From assembly GCA_015494005.1 (NCBI GenBank), contig WGCB01000656.1:1-5312 (forward strand): 5,312 nt of DNA. The letters are read 5' to 3'. The first letter of the stretch is position 1; each line of letters starts with the position of its first letter. The position numbers and the translations under genes were made by a program. Shown one piece after another: positions 1 through 5,312 of the stretch. The notes beneath the pieces are model-generated. The model did no database searches and was not told the DNA's origin. It was given only the letters and a program-made list of their open reading frames with translations. The DNA is from Caldilineaceae bacterium. GTDB lineage: Bacteria; Chloroflexota; Anaerolineae; Caldilineales; Caldilineaceae.

Positions 1-297
1 CTCCTGGCCACCCAGTTCATCTCCCGCATCCGGGACGAGTTCCACGTGGAGCTCCCTCTCCGCTCCCTCTTCCACAACCCCTCCATCGCCCACATCGCCC
101 ACGAGGTGGAGGTGGCCCAGCGGCGGGGAACGGAGAGCCAAGCGCCGGCCATCACCCCGGTCTCCCGCCGGGCGCGCCGGGTGAAGCGCTCCCGGCTGGC
201 GGCCAAGAACGGACCATCCGGACGGGGCGGCAACGGGCAGAAATCCCCAGCCCAGCCAGCCCGCAAGCCCCCAGCGGAGACCAAGCCCCGTGATTGA
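1..297 (+). CDS. NRPS, C-terminal end (partial): carrier domain remnant plus basic tail
   Basis: This is the 3' end of a synthetase gene that begins before the window, read in frame 1 to TGA at 295-297. The first residues, LLATQFISRIRDEF, are the helix that directly follows the phosphopantetheine serine of a peptidyl carrier protein (PCP). In the second PCP of this window the same LLATQ follows GGHS, so the missing serine should be the codon just before base 1. The PCP core runs to about residue 40 (HIAHEVEVAQ). After it comes a tail of about 55 residues rich in Arg, Lys, Pro and Gly (PVSRRARRVKRSRLA and onward), with about 14 basic and only 2 acidic residues over its last 43. No epimerase, condensation or thioesterase domain follows, so this protein hands its peptide to another protein. 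The tail is probably a docking segment for the next gene product. NRPS assignment is firm; the docking role is inference. Confidence 0.93.
   Translation, partial: LLATQFISRIRDEFHVELPLRSLFHNPSIAHIAHEVEVAQRRGTESQAPAITPVSRRARRVKRSRLAAKNGPSGRGGNGQKSPAQPARKPPAETKPRD
276..297 (+). promoter_or_regulatory. Ribosome binding site and 8-base stop/start overlap
   Basis: GGAG at 276-279 sits 10 bases before GTG 290. The start overlaps the stop of the upstream gene in the string GTGATTGA (290-297). Ribosomes ending the first synthetase could therefore re-initiate on the second, which suits two subunits needed in equal amounts. The genes are very likely one transcript, and no promoter or terminator fits between them. 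The coupling is inferred from the overlap. Confidence 0.7.
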
Positions 298-472
298 CGC
301 TTTCGACGAACGCGACACCGATTCCATGAACGACACGCTGCACATCTCGAACGAACCGATCCAGGACGAACCGACCCAGGACGCCTTCCGCGACAACGGC
401 CTCGCCGGCCAGCCGGAGGAGACCTGGGATGAAACCTGGGATGGGGAAGAGGAAGAGGAGGTCTACGTCTTC
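290..472 (+). other. Acidic N-terminal leader, probable docking segment
   Basis: About 61 residues precede the first condensation motif. They hold about 21 Asp/Glu against 2 Arg and no Lys, and end in a run of five Glu before VYVFPLSF. A C domain needs only a few residues before its first motif, so this is an added segment. It contains two short tandem repeats, EPIQD/EPTQD (353-382) and TWDE/TWDG (422-445). Its charge is opposite to that of the tail of the upstream synthetase, which suggests an electrostatic protein-protein contact. I do not recognise it as a named docking family, and the function is inferred. Confidence 0.6.
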
Positions 473-3400
473 CCCCTCTCCTTCGCCCAGCAGCGCCTCT
501 GGTTCCTGGACCAGTTCGAGCCCAACAGTCCCTTCTACAACATCCCCGCCGCGGTGCGCCTCACCGGCCCCCTGGACGTGGAGGTGATGCGCCGCGCCCT
601 CAACGAGATCGTGCGCCGCCACGAGACCCTGCGCACCACTTTCGACACCCTGGACGGGGAACCGGTCCAGGTGATCCACCCGGAGTGGGAGCTGGAGGTG
701 CCGGTCATCGACCTGACCCACCTGCCGGCGGAGGAACGGGAGGCCAAGGCCCTCTGGCTGGCCAACGAGGAGGCCAAGCGCCCCTTTGACCTGACCAAGG
801 GCCCCCTCCTGCGCATGCGCCTGCTACGCCTGGCCCAGGACGAGCACATCGCCCTCTTCACCATGCACCACATCATCTCCGACGGCTGGTCCATGGGCGT
901 GCTCATCGGCGAGATCGGCGCCCTCTACCCGGCCTTCCTCCGGGGCGAGCCCTCCCCCCTGCCCGAGCTCCCCATCCAGTATGCGGACTTCGCGGAGTGG
1001 CAGCGTAACTGGCTCCAGGGCGAGGTGCTGGAGGAGCAGCTCCGCTACTGGAAGGAGCAGCTGGAGGGCGAGCTGCCTGTCCTGGAGCTGCCCACGGACC
1101 GGCCCCGGCCGGCGGTGCAGACCTCCCGGGGCGGCACCTGCTCCCGGAAGCTGCCCAAGCCGCTGATCGACGAACTCAAGGCCCTGAGCCAGCGGGAGGG
1201 CGCCACCCTCTTCATGACCCTGCTGGCCGCCTTCCAGGTGCTCCTCCACCGCTACTCCGGCCAGGACGACCTGACTGTGGGCACGCCCATCGCCAACCGC
1301 AACCGGGCGGAGATCGAGGGGCTCATCGGCTTCTTCGTCAACACCCTGGTCCTACGCGCCGACCTCTCCGGCAGCCCCAGCTTTCGGGCCTTCCTCCGGC
1401 AGGTGCGGGAGACCACCCTGGACGCCTACGCCCACCAGGATCTGCCCTTCGAGATGTTGGTGGAGGCCCTGCAGCCCGAGCGGGACATGAGCCATAATCC
1501 CCTCTTCCAGGTCATGTTCATCCTCCAGAACGCCGGGGGACAAGCCCGGAAGGGTGAGATGCCCGGCGGCCTGCGCATGGAGCAGATCGACGTGGATCCG
1601 GGCACGGCCACCTTCGACCTCACCCTCTCCCTGGCCGAGGAAGCGGACGGCATGGACGCCTCCATGGAGTTCAACTCGGACCTCTTCGACCAGGCCACGG
1701 TGGAGCGGATGCTGGGTCACTTCGAGAATCTGCTCCAAGCCATCGTCCAGGACCCGGACCAATCTGTGGACCGGTTGGAGCTCCTCAGCCCGGAGGAGAA
1801 GCACCAGATCCTGGTGGAGTGGAATGACACCGCCCGGGATTTCCCTCTGGATCGCTGCGTCCATCAGCTCATCGAGGAGCAGGTGGCGCGCACCCCGGAC
1901 GCGGTGGCCGTGGTGGCTGGCGAGACCCAGCTCACCTACGCGGAGCTCAACGCCCGGGCCAACCAGCTGGCCCATTTCCTGTGCCAGCGAGGCGTGGGGC
2001 CCGAGGAGCGGGTGGCCATCGCCCTGGACCGCTCGGTACAGCTGATCGTGGCTGTCCTGGGTGTCCTCAAGGCCGGGGGCGCCTACCTGCCCCTGGATCC
2101 CACCTACCCGGCCGAGCGCCTGCGCTTCATGCTGGAGGACGCCCAGCCCAAGGTCCTCCTCACTCAGGAGAGCCTGGCGACCTATCTCCCCATCGCCAAT
2201 CTCCAGGCTCCCATCTCGGTGGTCCAGCTGGACGCCGACTGGCCCACCATCGCCCTGGAACCCACCACCAACCCCAACGCCCCGGTGAGGCCGGAGCACC
2301 TGGTCTACACTATCTACACCTCCGGCTCCACCGGCCAGGCCAAGGGCGTCCTGGTGGAGCACCGCAACTTGGTCAACATGTTCTTCGCCTGGCAGGAGGC
2401 CTACGAACTGAGCCAGGCGGACAGCCACCTGCAGATGGCCAACTTCGCCTTCGACGTCTTCTCCGGTGACCTGGTCCGGGCCCTCTGCGCTGGCGGGAAG
2501 CTGGTCCTGGCACCCCGGGAGTGGCTGCTGGAGCCGGACCGTCTCTACGGGCTCATGCGCCGGGAGCAGGTGACCTGCGCGGAGTTCGTGCCGCCGGTTC
2601 TGCGCCAGCTGATCCAGCACCTGGAGCAGACCGGCCAGCGGCTGGACTTCATGCGGGTGCTGGCCTGCGGCTCGGACAGCTGGTACGTGGAGGAGTACCG
2701 CTCCTTCCTGGCCTACAGCGGGCCCGAGACCCGACTCATCAACTCCTTCGGCCTGACCGAGGCCACCATCGACAGCACCTACTTCGAGAGCAGCCAGCTG
2801 GAGCTGTCCGAGGGCCAGATGGTGCCCATCGGCCGGCCCTTCGCCAACGTCCAGACGTTCATCCTGGACCGGCACGGCCAGCCCGTGCCCATCGGCGTCC
2901 CCGGTGAGCTCTACATCGGCGGCGCCGGCGTGGCTCGGGGCTACCTCAACCGGCCGGAGCTGACTGCGGAGCGGTTTGTGTCCGCAGAGGAGTTGGGAGT
3001 TGGAAGTTGGAAGTCCGAAGCTAGCCAAGCCGCCCCGCCCGACTCCTTACTCCTTACTCCTTACTCCTCCCGCTTGTACCGCACCGGTGACCTGGCCCGC
3101 TACCTGCCGGACGGCAACATCGAGTTCCTGGGCCGGATGGACCACCAGATCAAGATCCGGGGCTACCGAGTGGAGCCCGGCGAGATCGAGGCGGTCCTCA
3201 CCCAGCACCCCCAGGTGCAGGAGGCCGTGGTCCTGGCCCGGACGAACCCCGCGGGGCAGAAACATCTGGTGGCCTATGTGGTGGCACGGGAGTTGGAAGT
3301 TGGGAGTCGGGAGTCGGAAGAGGGGGCCCGCGAAGCGGACTTTACTCCTTACTCCTTACCCATTTCAGAACTCCGCGCCTTTCTCAAGGAGCGCCTGCCC

Positions 3401-5312
3401 GAGTACATGGTCCCATCCTACATCGTGCCCCTGGAGCGCATCCCCCTCACCCCCAACGGCAAGCTGGACCGGCGCAACCTGCCCGAGCCGGACTGGAGCC
3501 AGCGCCAGGTGGAAGGGACGGTGGTGCCGCCCCGCACGGCCACGGAAGAGGTCCTGGCCGGCATCTGGAGCCAGGTCCTGGGCCTGGAGGAGCTGAGCGT
3601 CTTCGACAACTTCTTCGAGCTGGGCGGCCACTCCCTCCTGGCCACCCAGGTCATCTCCCGCATCCGGGAGGCCTTCCAGGTGGAGCTGCCCCTGCGTACC
3701 CTCTTCATGGCCCCCACCATCGCGGAGCAGGCCGAGCAGGTGGAGATCGCCCTGCGCAACGAGGCAGGCACCCAGGCTCCCCCCATCGAGCCCATCCCCC
3801 GGGACGGCCCCATGCCCGTCTCCTTCGCCCAGCAGCGCCTCTGGTTCCTGGACCAGCTGGAGCCGGACAGCCCCTTCTACAACATCCCCGAGTCGGTGCG
3901 CCTCCAGGGCAAGCTGGACGTGCCCACCCTAGAGAAGGCCTTCAACGAGATCATCCGCCGCCACGAGATCCTGCGCACCACCATCGAGACGGTGGACGGC
4001 CAGCCTGTCCAGCGCATCCACCCGGAGTTCACCCTGACCCTGCCGGTCACGGACCTGCGCCACCTTCCCAAGGAGGAGCAGGAGGCGCTCATCCCCCGCC
4101 TGGCCGCGGAGGAAGCCCAGAAGCCCTTCAAGCTGGACCGACTGCCTCTGCTCCGGGCCCGGCTCCTGCGCCTGGACGAGGAGGACCACGTGATCCTCCT
4201 GACCATCCACCACATCATCGGGGACGACTGGTCCACCGGCGTCCTCATCCAGGAGATCGCTGTCCTCTACGAGGCCTTCCTGGCCGGCCGACCCTCCCCC
4301 CTGCCCGAACTGCCCATCCAGTACGCGGACTTCGCCCACTGGCAGCGCAACTGGCTCCAGGGCGACGTGCTGGAGCAGCACATCCGCTACTGGAAAGAGC
4401 AGCTGGCCGGCGCGCCGCCCCTCCTGGAGCTGCCCACGGACCGACCCCGGCCGCCGGTGCAGACTTTCCGGGGCGACTACGAGAAGTTCGTCCTGCCGCC
4501 AGAGCTCTCCCAGGCCATCCTGGAGCTGAGCCGGAAGGAGGGGGCCACCCTCTTCATGACCCTGCTGGCTGCCTTCCAGGTGCTCCTCAGCCGCTACTCC
4601 GGCCAGGAGGACATCGTGGTCGGTTCGCCCATCGCCAACCGCAACCGGGCGGAGATCGAAAACCTCATCGGCTTCTTCGTCAACACCCTGGTTCTGCGCA
4701 CGGACCTCTCCGGAGAGCCCTCCTTCCGGGAGCTGGTCAAGCGGGTGCGGGAAGTGGCCCTGGGCGCCTACGCCCACCAGGACCTGCCCTTCGAGATGGT
4801 GGTGGAGGCGGTGCAACCCGAGCGCAACCTGAGCCACAGCCCCCTCTTCCAGGTCATGTTCGTGATCCAGAACACCCCCGTCCAGGCCCAGAAGCTGCCG
4901 GAGCTGCTCCTGGCGCCGGTGGAGGCCCACAGCGGCACGGCCAAGTTCGACCTCACCCTCTTCGTCCTGGAGGAGGAAGGGCAGCTGGCCGGGGCCATGG
5001 AGTACAACACGGACCTCTTCGACCGGGAGACCATCCAGCGCATGCTGCGCCACTTCCAGAACCTCCTCCAGGCCATCGTGGCCGACCCGGACCAGCCCAT
5101 CACTCGCCTGGAGCTCCTCAGCCCGGAGGAAAAGCACCAGATCCTGGTGGAGTGGAACGACACCGCCGCCCCCTTCCCCCACGACCGCTGCCTGCATCAG
5201 CTGGTGGAGGAGCAGGTGGAGCGCTCCCCGGACGCGGTGGCCGTGCTGGCTGGCGAGACCCAGCTCACCTACACGGAGCTCAACGCCCGGGCCAACCAGC
5301 TGGCCCATTTCC
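290..5312 (+). CDS. Non-ribosomal peptide synthetase, C-A-PCP-C-A(partial), 5' part
   Basis: A continuous frame-2 reading frame runs from GTG 290 to the window edge; I translated every codon and found no stop. It is a multimodular cytoplasmic synthetase that activates an amino acid as an adenylate, loads it on a carrier arm and condenses it with an incoming peptide. Order by residue: acidic leader 1-61, condensation (C) domain about 62-504, adenylation (A) domain about 525-1060, PCP about 1080-1152, second C domain about 1176-1615, start of a second A domain from about 1636. GTG 290 is preferred because GGAG at 276-279 lies 10 bases upstream and it overlaps the previous stop. ATG 326 is an in-frame alternative without a clear ribosome site. 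The two modules repeat with a spacing of about 3333-3342 bases. Two repeat-derived insertions lie in the first A domain. The product is unknown, and the 3' end of the gene is outside the window. Confidence 0.95.
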   Translation, partial: MIDAFDERDTDSMNDTLHISNEPIQDEPTQDAFRDNGLAGQPEETWDETWDGEEEEEVYVFPLSFAQQRLWFLDQFEPNSPFYNIPAAVRLTGPLDVEVMRRALNEIVRRHETLRTTFDTLDGEPVQVIHPEWELEVPVIDLTHLPAEEREAKALWLANEEAKRPFDLTKGPLLRMRLLRLAQDEHIALFTMHHIISDGWSMGVLIGEIGALYPAFLRGEPSPLPELPIQYADFAEWQRNWLQGEVLEEQLRYWKEQLEGELPVLELPTDRPRPAVQTSRGGTCSRKLPKPLIDELKALSQREGATLFMTLLAAFQVLLHRYSGQDDLTVGTPIANRNRAEIEGLIGFFVNTLVLRADLSGSPSFRAFLRQVRETTLDAYAHQDLPFEMLVEALQPERDMSHNPLFQVMFILQNAGGQARKGEMPGGLRMEQIDVDPGTATFDLTLSLAEEADGMDASMEFNSDLFDQATVERMLGHFENLLQAIVQDPDQSVDRLELLSPEEKHQILVEWNDTARDFPLDRCVHQLIEEQVARTPDAVAVVAGETQLTYAELNARANQLAHFLCQRGVGPEERVAIALDRSVQLIVAVLGVLKAGGAYLPLDPTYPAERLRFMLEDAQPKVLLTQESLATYLPIANLQAPISVVQLDADWPTIALEPTTNPNAPVRPEHLVYTIYTSGSTGQAKGVLVEHRNLVNMFFAWQEAYELSQADSHLQMANFAFDVFSGDLVRALCAGGKLVLAPREWLLEPDRLYGLMRREQVTCAEFVPPVLRQLIQHLEQTGQRLDFMRVLACGSDSWYVEEYRSFLAYSGPETRLINSFGLTEATIDSTYFESSQLELSEGQMVPIGRPFANVQTFILDRHGQPVPIGVPGELYIGGAGVARGYLNRPELTAERFVSAEELGVGSWKSEASQAAPPDSLLLTPYSSRLYRTGDLARYLPDGNIEFLGRMDHQIKIRGYRVEPGEIEAVLTQHPQVQEAVVLARTNPAGQKHLVAYVVARELEVGSRESEEGAREADFTPYSLPISELRAFLKERLPEYMVPSYIVPLERIPLTPNGKLDRRNLPEPDWSQRQVEGTVVPPRTATEEVLAGIWSQVLGLEELSVFDNFFELGGHSLLATQVISRIREAFQVELPLRTLFMAPTIAEQAEQVEIALRNEAGTQAPPIEPIPRDGPMPVSFAQQRLWFLDQLEPDSPFYNIPESVRLQGKLDVPTLEKAFNEIIRRHEILRTTIETVDGQPVQRIHPEFTLTLPVTDLRHLPKEEQEALIPRLAAEEAQKPFKLDRLPLLRARLLRLDEEDHVILLTIHHIIGDDWSTGVLIQEIAVLYEAFLAGRPSPLPELPIQYADFAHWQRNWLQGDVLEQHIRYWKEQLAGAPPLLELPTDRPRPPVQTFRGDYEKFVLPPELSQAILELSRKEGATLFMTLLAAFQVLLSRYSGQEDIVVGSPIANRNRAEIENLIGFFVNTLVLRTDLSGEPSFRELVKRVREVALGAYAHQDLPFEMVVEAVQPERNLSHSPLFQVMFVIQNTPVQAQKLPELLLAPVEAHSGTAKFDLTLFVLEEEGQLAGAMEYNTDLFDRETIQRMLRHFQNLLQAIVADPDQPITRLELLSPEEKHQILVEWNDTAAPFPHDRCLHQLVEEQVERSPDAVAVLAGETQLTYTELNARANQLAHF
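353..382 (+). repeat. 15-base tandem repeat in the leader
   Basis: Two adjacent 15-base units, 353-367 and 368-382, differ only at T360 versus C375. They encode EPIQD and EPTQD in frame. A second direct repeat of 12 bases follows at 422-433/434-445 (TWDE then TWDG). Both suggest that the acidic leader grew by small in-frame duplications. Confidence 0.75.
473..1800 (+). other. Condensation domain 1 (LCL-like)
   Basis: All usual C-domain motifs are present in order: C1 SFAQQRLWFLDQ (residues 64-75), C2 RHETLRTTF (from 110), C3 HHIISDGWS (from 193, bases 866-892) with the catalytic second His and the structural Asp, C4 YADFAEWQ (from 231), C5 IGFFVNTLVLR (from 346), C6 HQDLPFE (from 382) and C7 RDMSHNPLFQVMF (from 398). 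It should catalyse peptide-bond formation between the peptide on the upstream protein's PCP and the amino acid on this module's PCP. The C1 form and the lack of an epimerase domain at the visible end of the upstream protein fit the LCL subtype, which takes an L-configured donor. Being the first domain after a protein boundary, it is the natural partner of the upstream PCP. Confidence 0.92.
1775..1979 (+). repeat. C-A junction direct repeat, copy 1
   Basis: These 205 bases at the C-to-A junction (LELLSPEEKHQILVEWN to NQLAHF) are repeated without gaps at 5108-5312, offset 3333 bases. Identity is very high: the last 39 bases (1941-1979) match exactly and only the window edge ends the run. Just before, 26 bases beginning at TGGCTGGC also match exactly. 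This could come from module duplication or later recombination between modules. Confidence 0.85.
2989..3069 (+). repeat. Palindromic heptad element 1, in frame in the A6-A7 loop
   Basis: The left arm (2989-3016) has four 7-base units of consensus G(G/A)AGTTG, the last ending in CC. The right arm (3042-3069) has four units of ACTCCTT, the last ending in C. GGAGT in the left units is the reverse complement of ACTCC in the right units, so the arms form an imperfect inverted repeat around a 25-base centre. The element spans 81 bases by these limits, a multiple of three. It is translated as ELGVGSWKSE, then a Pro/Ala stretch, then LLLTPYSS. RFV and RLYRTGD are separated by about 27 residues, where I expect roughly 12-15. 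It includes the rare Leu codon TTA at 3047. No clear target-site duplication is visible, and the exact ends are uncertain by a few bases. Confidence 0.85.
3289..3357 (+). repeat. Palindromic heptad element 2, in frame between A8 and A9
   Basis: The left arm (3289-3316) has four 7-base units of G(G/A)AGT(T/C)G. A 27-base centre follows, then two exact ACTCCTT units (3344-3357) and a degraded third (ACCCATT, 3358-3364). It has the same orientation and reading phase as element 1, which starts exactly 300 bases upstream, so both give EL(G/E)VGS on the left and TPYS on the right. LVAYVV and SELRAFL are separated by about 27 residues, where about 12-14 is usual. The insertion is in the small C-terminal subdomain, in a linker known to vary in length. 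It contains the only other TTA codon (3356). The end limits are approximate. Confidence 0.83.
3527..3745 (+). other. Peptidyl carrier protein domain (PCP/T)
   Basis: The domain runs from PPRTATEEVLAGIW to AEQAEQVE, about 73 residues and normal for the family. The motif FFELGGHSLLATQ holds Ser 1115 (codon 3632-3634), the site for the 4'-phosphopantetheine arm that carries the activated amino acid and then the peptide. It is closely similar, in DNA as well as protein, to the PCP remnant at the start of the window. A 25-residue linker ending in PIPRDGPMPV joins it to the next C domain in the same protein. Confidence 0.95.
3815..5135 (+). other. Condensation domain 2, with altered C3 motif HHIIGDD
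   Basis: Motifs: C1 SFAQQRLWFLDQ (base 3821), C2 RHEILRTT (3959), C3 HHIIGDDWS (4208), C4 YADFAHWQ (4322), C5 IGFFVNTLVLR (4667), C6 HQDLPFE (4775) and C7 RNLSHSPLFQVMF (4823). It is collinear with the first C domain at a constant offset of 3342 bases from C1 to C6. It should join the peptide on the preceding PCP to the amino acid of the next module. The catalytic His pair and the Asp of HHxxxDG are kept, but the following Gly is Asp (codon GAC 4226-4228, where the first C domain has GGC). Activity is likely but less certain than for the first C domain. Confidence 0.9.
5108..5312 (+). repeat. C-A junction direct repeat, copy 2
   Basis: Second copy of the junction repeat at 1775-1979. Differences cluster in the linker around TAAPFPHDRCLHQLVEEQVERS, while both flanks are almost unchanged. 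The repeat may continue past the window end. Confidence 0.85.
5195..5312 (+). other. Adenylation domain 2, first ~39 residues (cut by window)
   Basis: HQLVEEQVERSPDAVAV followed by LTYTELNARANQLAHF is the start of an A domain up to motif A1. It matches the start of the first A domain without gaps at an offset of 3333 bases. The pocket residues lie beyond the window, so no substrate can be proposed. Confidence 0.9.

Larger units (their letters stand above)
1862..3466 (+). other. Adenylation domain 1, possibly ornithine-specific
   Basis: Motifs in order: A1 LTYAEL (from residue 548), A2 LKAGGAYLPLD (593), A3 TSGSTGQAKG phosphate loop (677), A4 FAFDVF (from 719), A5 NSFGLTE (818), A6 GELYIGGAGVARGYL (872), A7 YRTGDLARY (930), A8 GRMDHQIKIRG with its hinge Asp (948), A9 LPEYMVP (1036) and A10 NGKLDRR with the catalytic Lys 1058. 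Aligned by eye to GrsA, the pocket residues are D235, V236, G239, E278, L299, C301, S322, I330, D331, K517. This matches 8 of 10 positions of the ornithine code DVGEIGSIDK as I remember it, and two acidic pocket residues would suit a basic side chain. The substrate call is tentative. The domain carries two unusual in-frame insertions, in the A6-A7 loop and between A8 and A9. All core motifs are intact, so it is probably still active. Confidence 0.92.

Noticed and set aside
150..470. The two genes being one gene split by a frameshift
   Set aside because: The first gene ends in a long basic tail and the second begins with a ribosome site and an acidic leader, quite unlike the short PCP-to-C linker at 3746-3820. 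A true gene boundary explains this better, although a sequencing error cannot be fully excluded.
1352..3028. Long open frame on the minus strand (558 codons)
   Set aside because: It is antisense to intact C and A domain motifs. Long minus-strand open frames are expected opposite GC-rich genes with G/C third positions. Its protein is low-complexity and matches no family I know.
2989..3357. CRISPR array or transcription terminators
   Set aside because: The units are 7 bases long with no spacers, so this is not a CRISPR array. The hairpins are inside an open reading frame and lack a T-run, so terminators are unlikely.
1981..3596. Several plus-strand frames in other phases (e.g. 1981-2469, 2521-2907, 2976-3596)
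   Set aside because: They overlap the NRPS frame, which is continuous and has all motifs. Their products are Arg/Pro/Ser-rich shadow sequences.
4208..4234. Second C domain being an epimerase or dead domain
   Set aside because: It keeps both His and the Asp of the C3 motif, and all other C motifs in normal order and spacing. The DG to DD change alone does not justify calling it inactive or a different class.
3929..5308. Long open frame on the minus strand (459 codons)
   Set aside because: Same explanation: it mirrors the second C domain. It shares repeated peptides with the other minus-strand frame only because the two modules are homologous.

Overview
The window lies inside a non-ribosomal peptide synthetase (NRPS) locus, with every gene on the + strand. 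The DNA is strongly GC-rich and third codon positions are almost always G or C, as in a high-GC bacterium. The adenylation domain reads like those of cyanobacterial-type or other environmental NRPSs. Heptad inverted repeats of this kind are known from cyanobacteria and, as I recall, from Chloroflexota. Because of the GC content I lean towards a Chloroflexota-like bacterium. That is inference; no taxonomic marker is present.

Layout. Bases 1-297 are the 3' end of one NRPS gene: the second half of a carrier (PCP) domain followed by a lysine/arginine-rich C-terminal tail. A second NRPS gene starts at GTG 290, overlaps the first by 8 bases (GTGATTGA), and stays open without a stop to the end of the window (290-5312, 1674 complete codons). 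It encodes an acidic leader of about 60 residues, a complete C-A-PCP module, a second C domain, and the first residues of a second A domain cut by the window edge. There is no non-coding stretch over 300 bases. I saw no RNA gene, CRISPR array, transposase, promoter or terminator.

How it works together. The upstream synthetase ends in a PCP with no epimerase or thioesterase, so its peptide should pass to the first C domain of the next protein. The basic tail of the first and the acidic leader of the second look like a matching docking pair. The first module's binding pocket, aligned by eye, reads D-V-G-E-L-C-S-I-D-K, close to the ornithine code. The second C domain would then join the growing chain to the residue chosen by the second, unseen A domain.

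Most unusual feature. The first A domain carries two in-frame insertions (about 2989-3069 and 3289-3357) made of the same palindromic element: tandem 7-base units G(G/A)AGTTG on the left arm and inverted ACTCCTT units on the right. Both lie in surface loops (A6-A7 and A8-A9), point the same way, are read in the same phase, and contain the only two TTA codons I found in the gene. They look like a small repetitive element that has invaded coding DNA without breaking the frame, comparable in principle to the Rickettsia palindromic elements.
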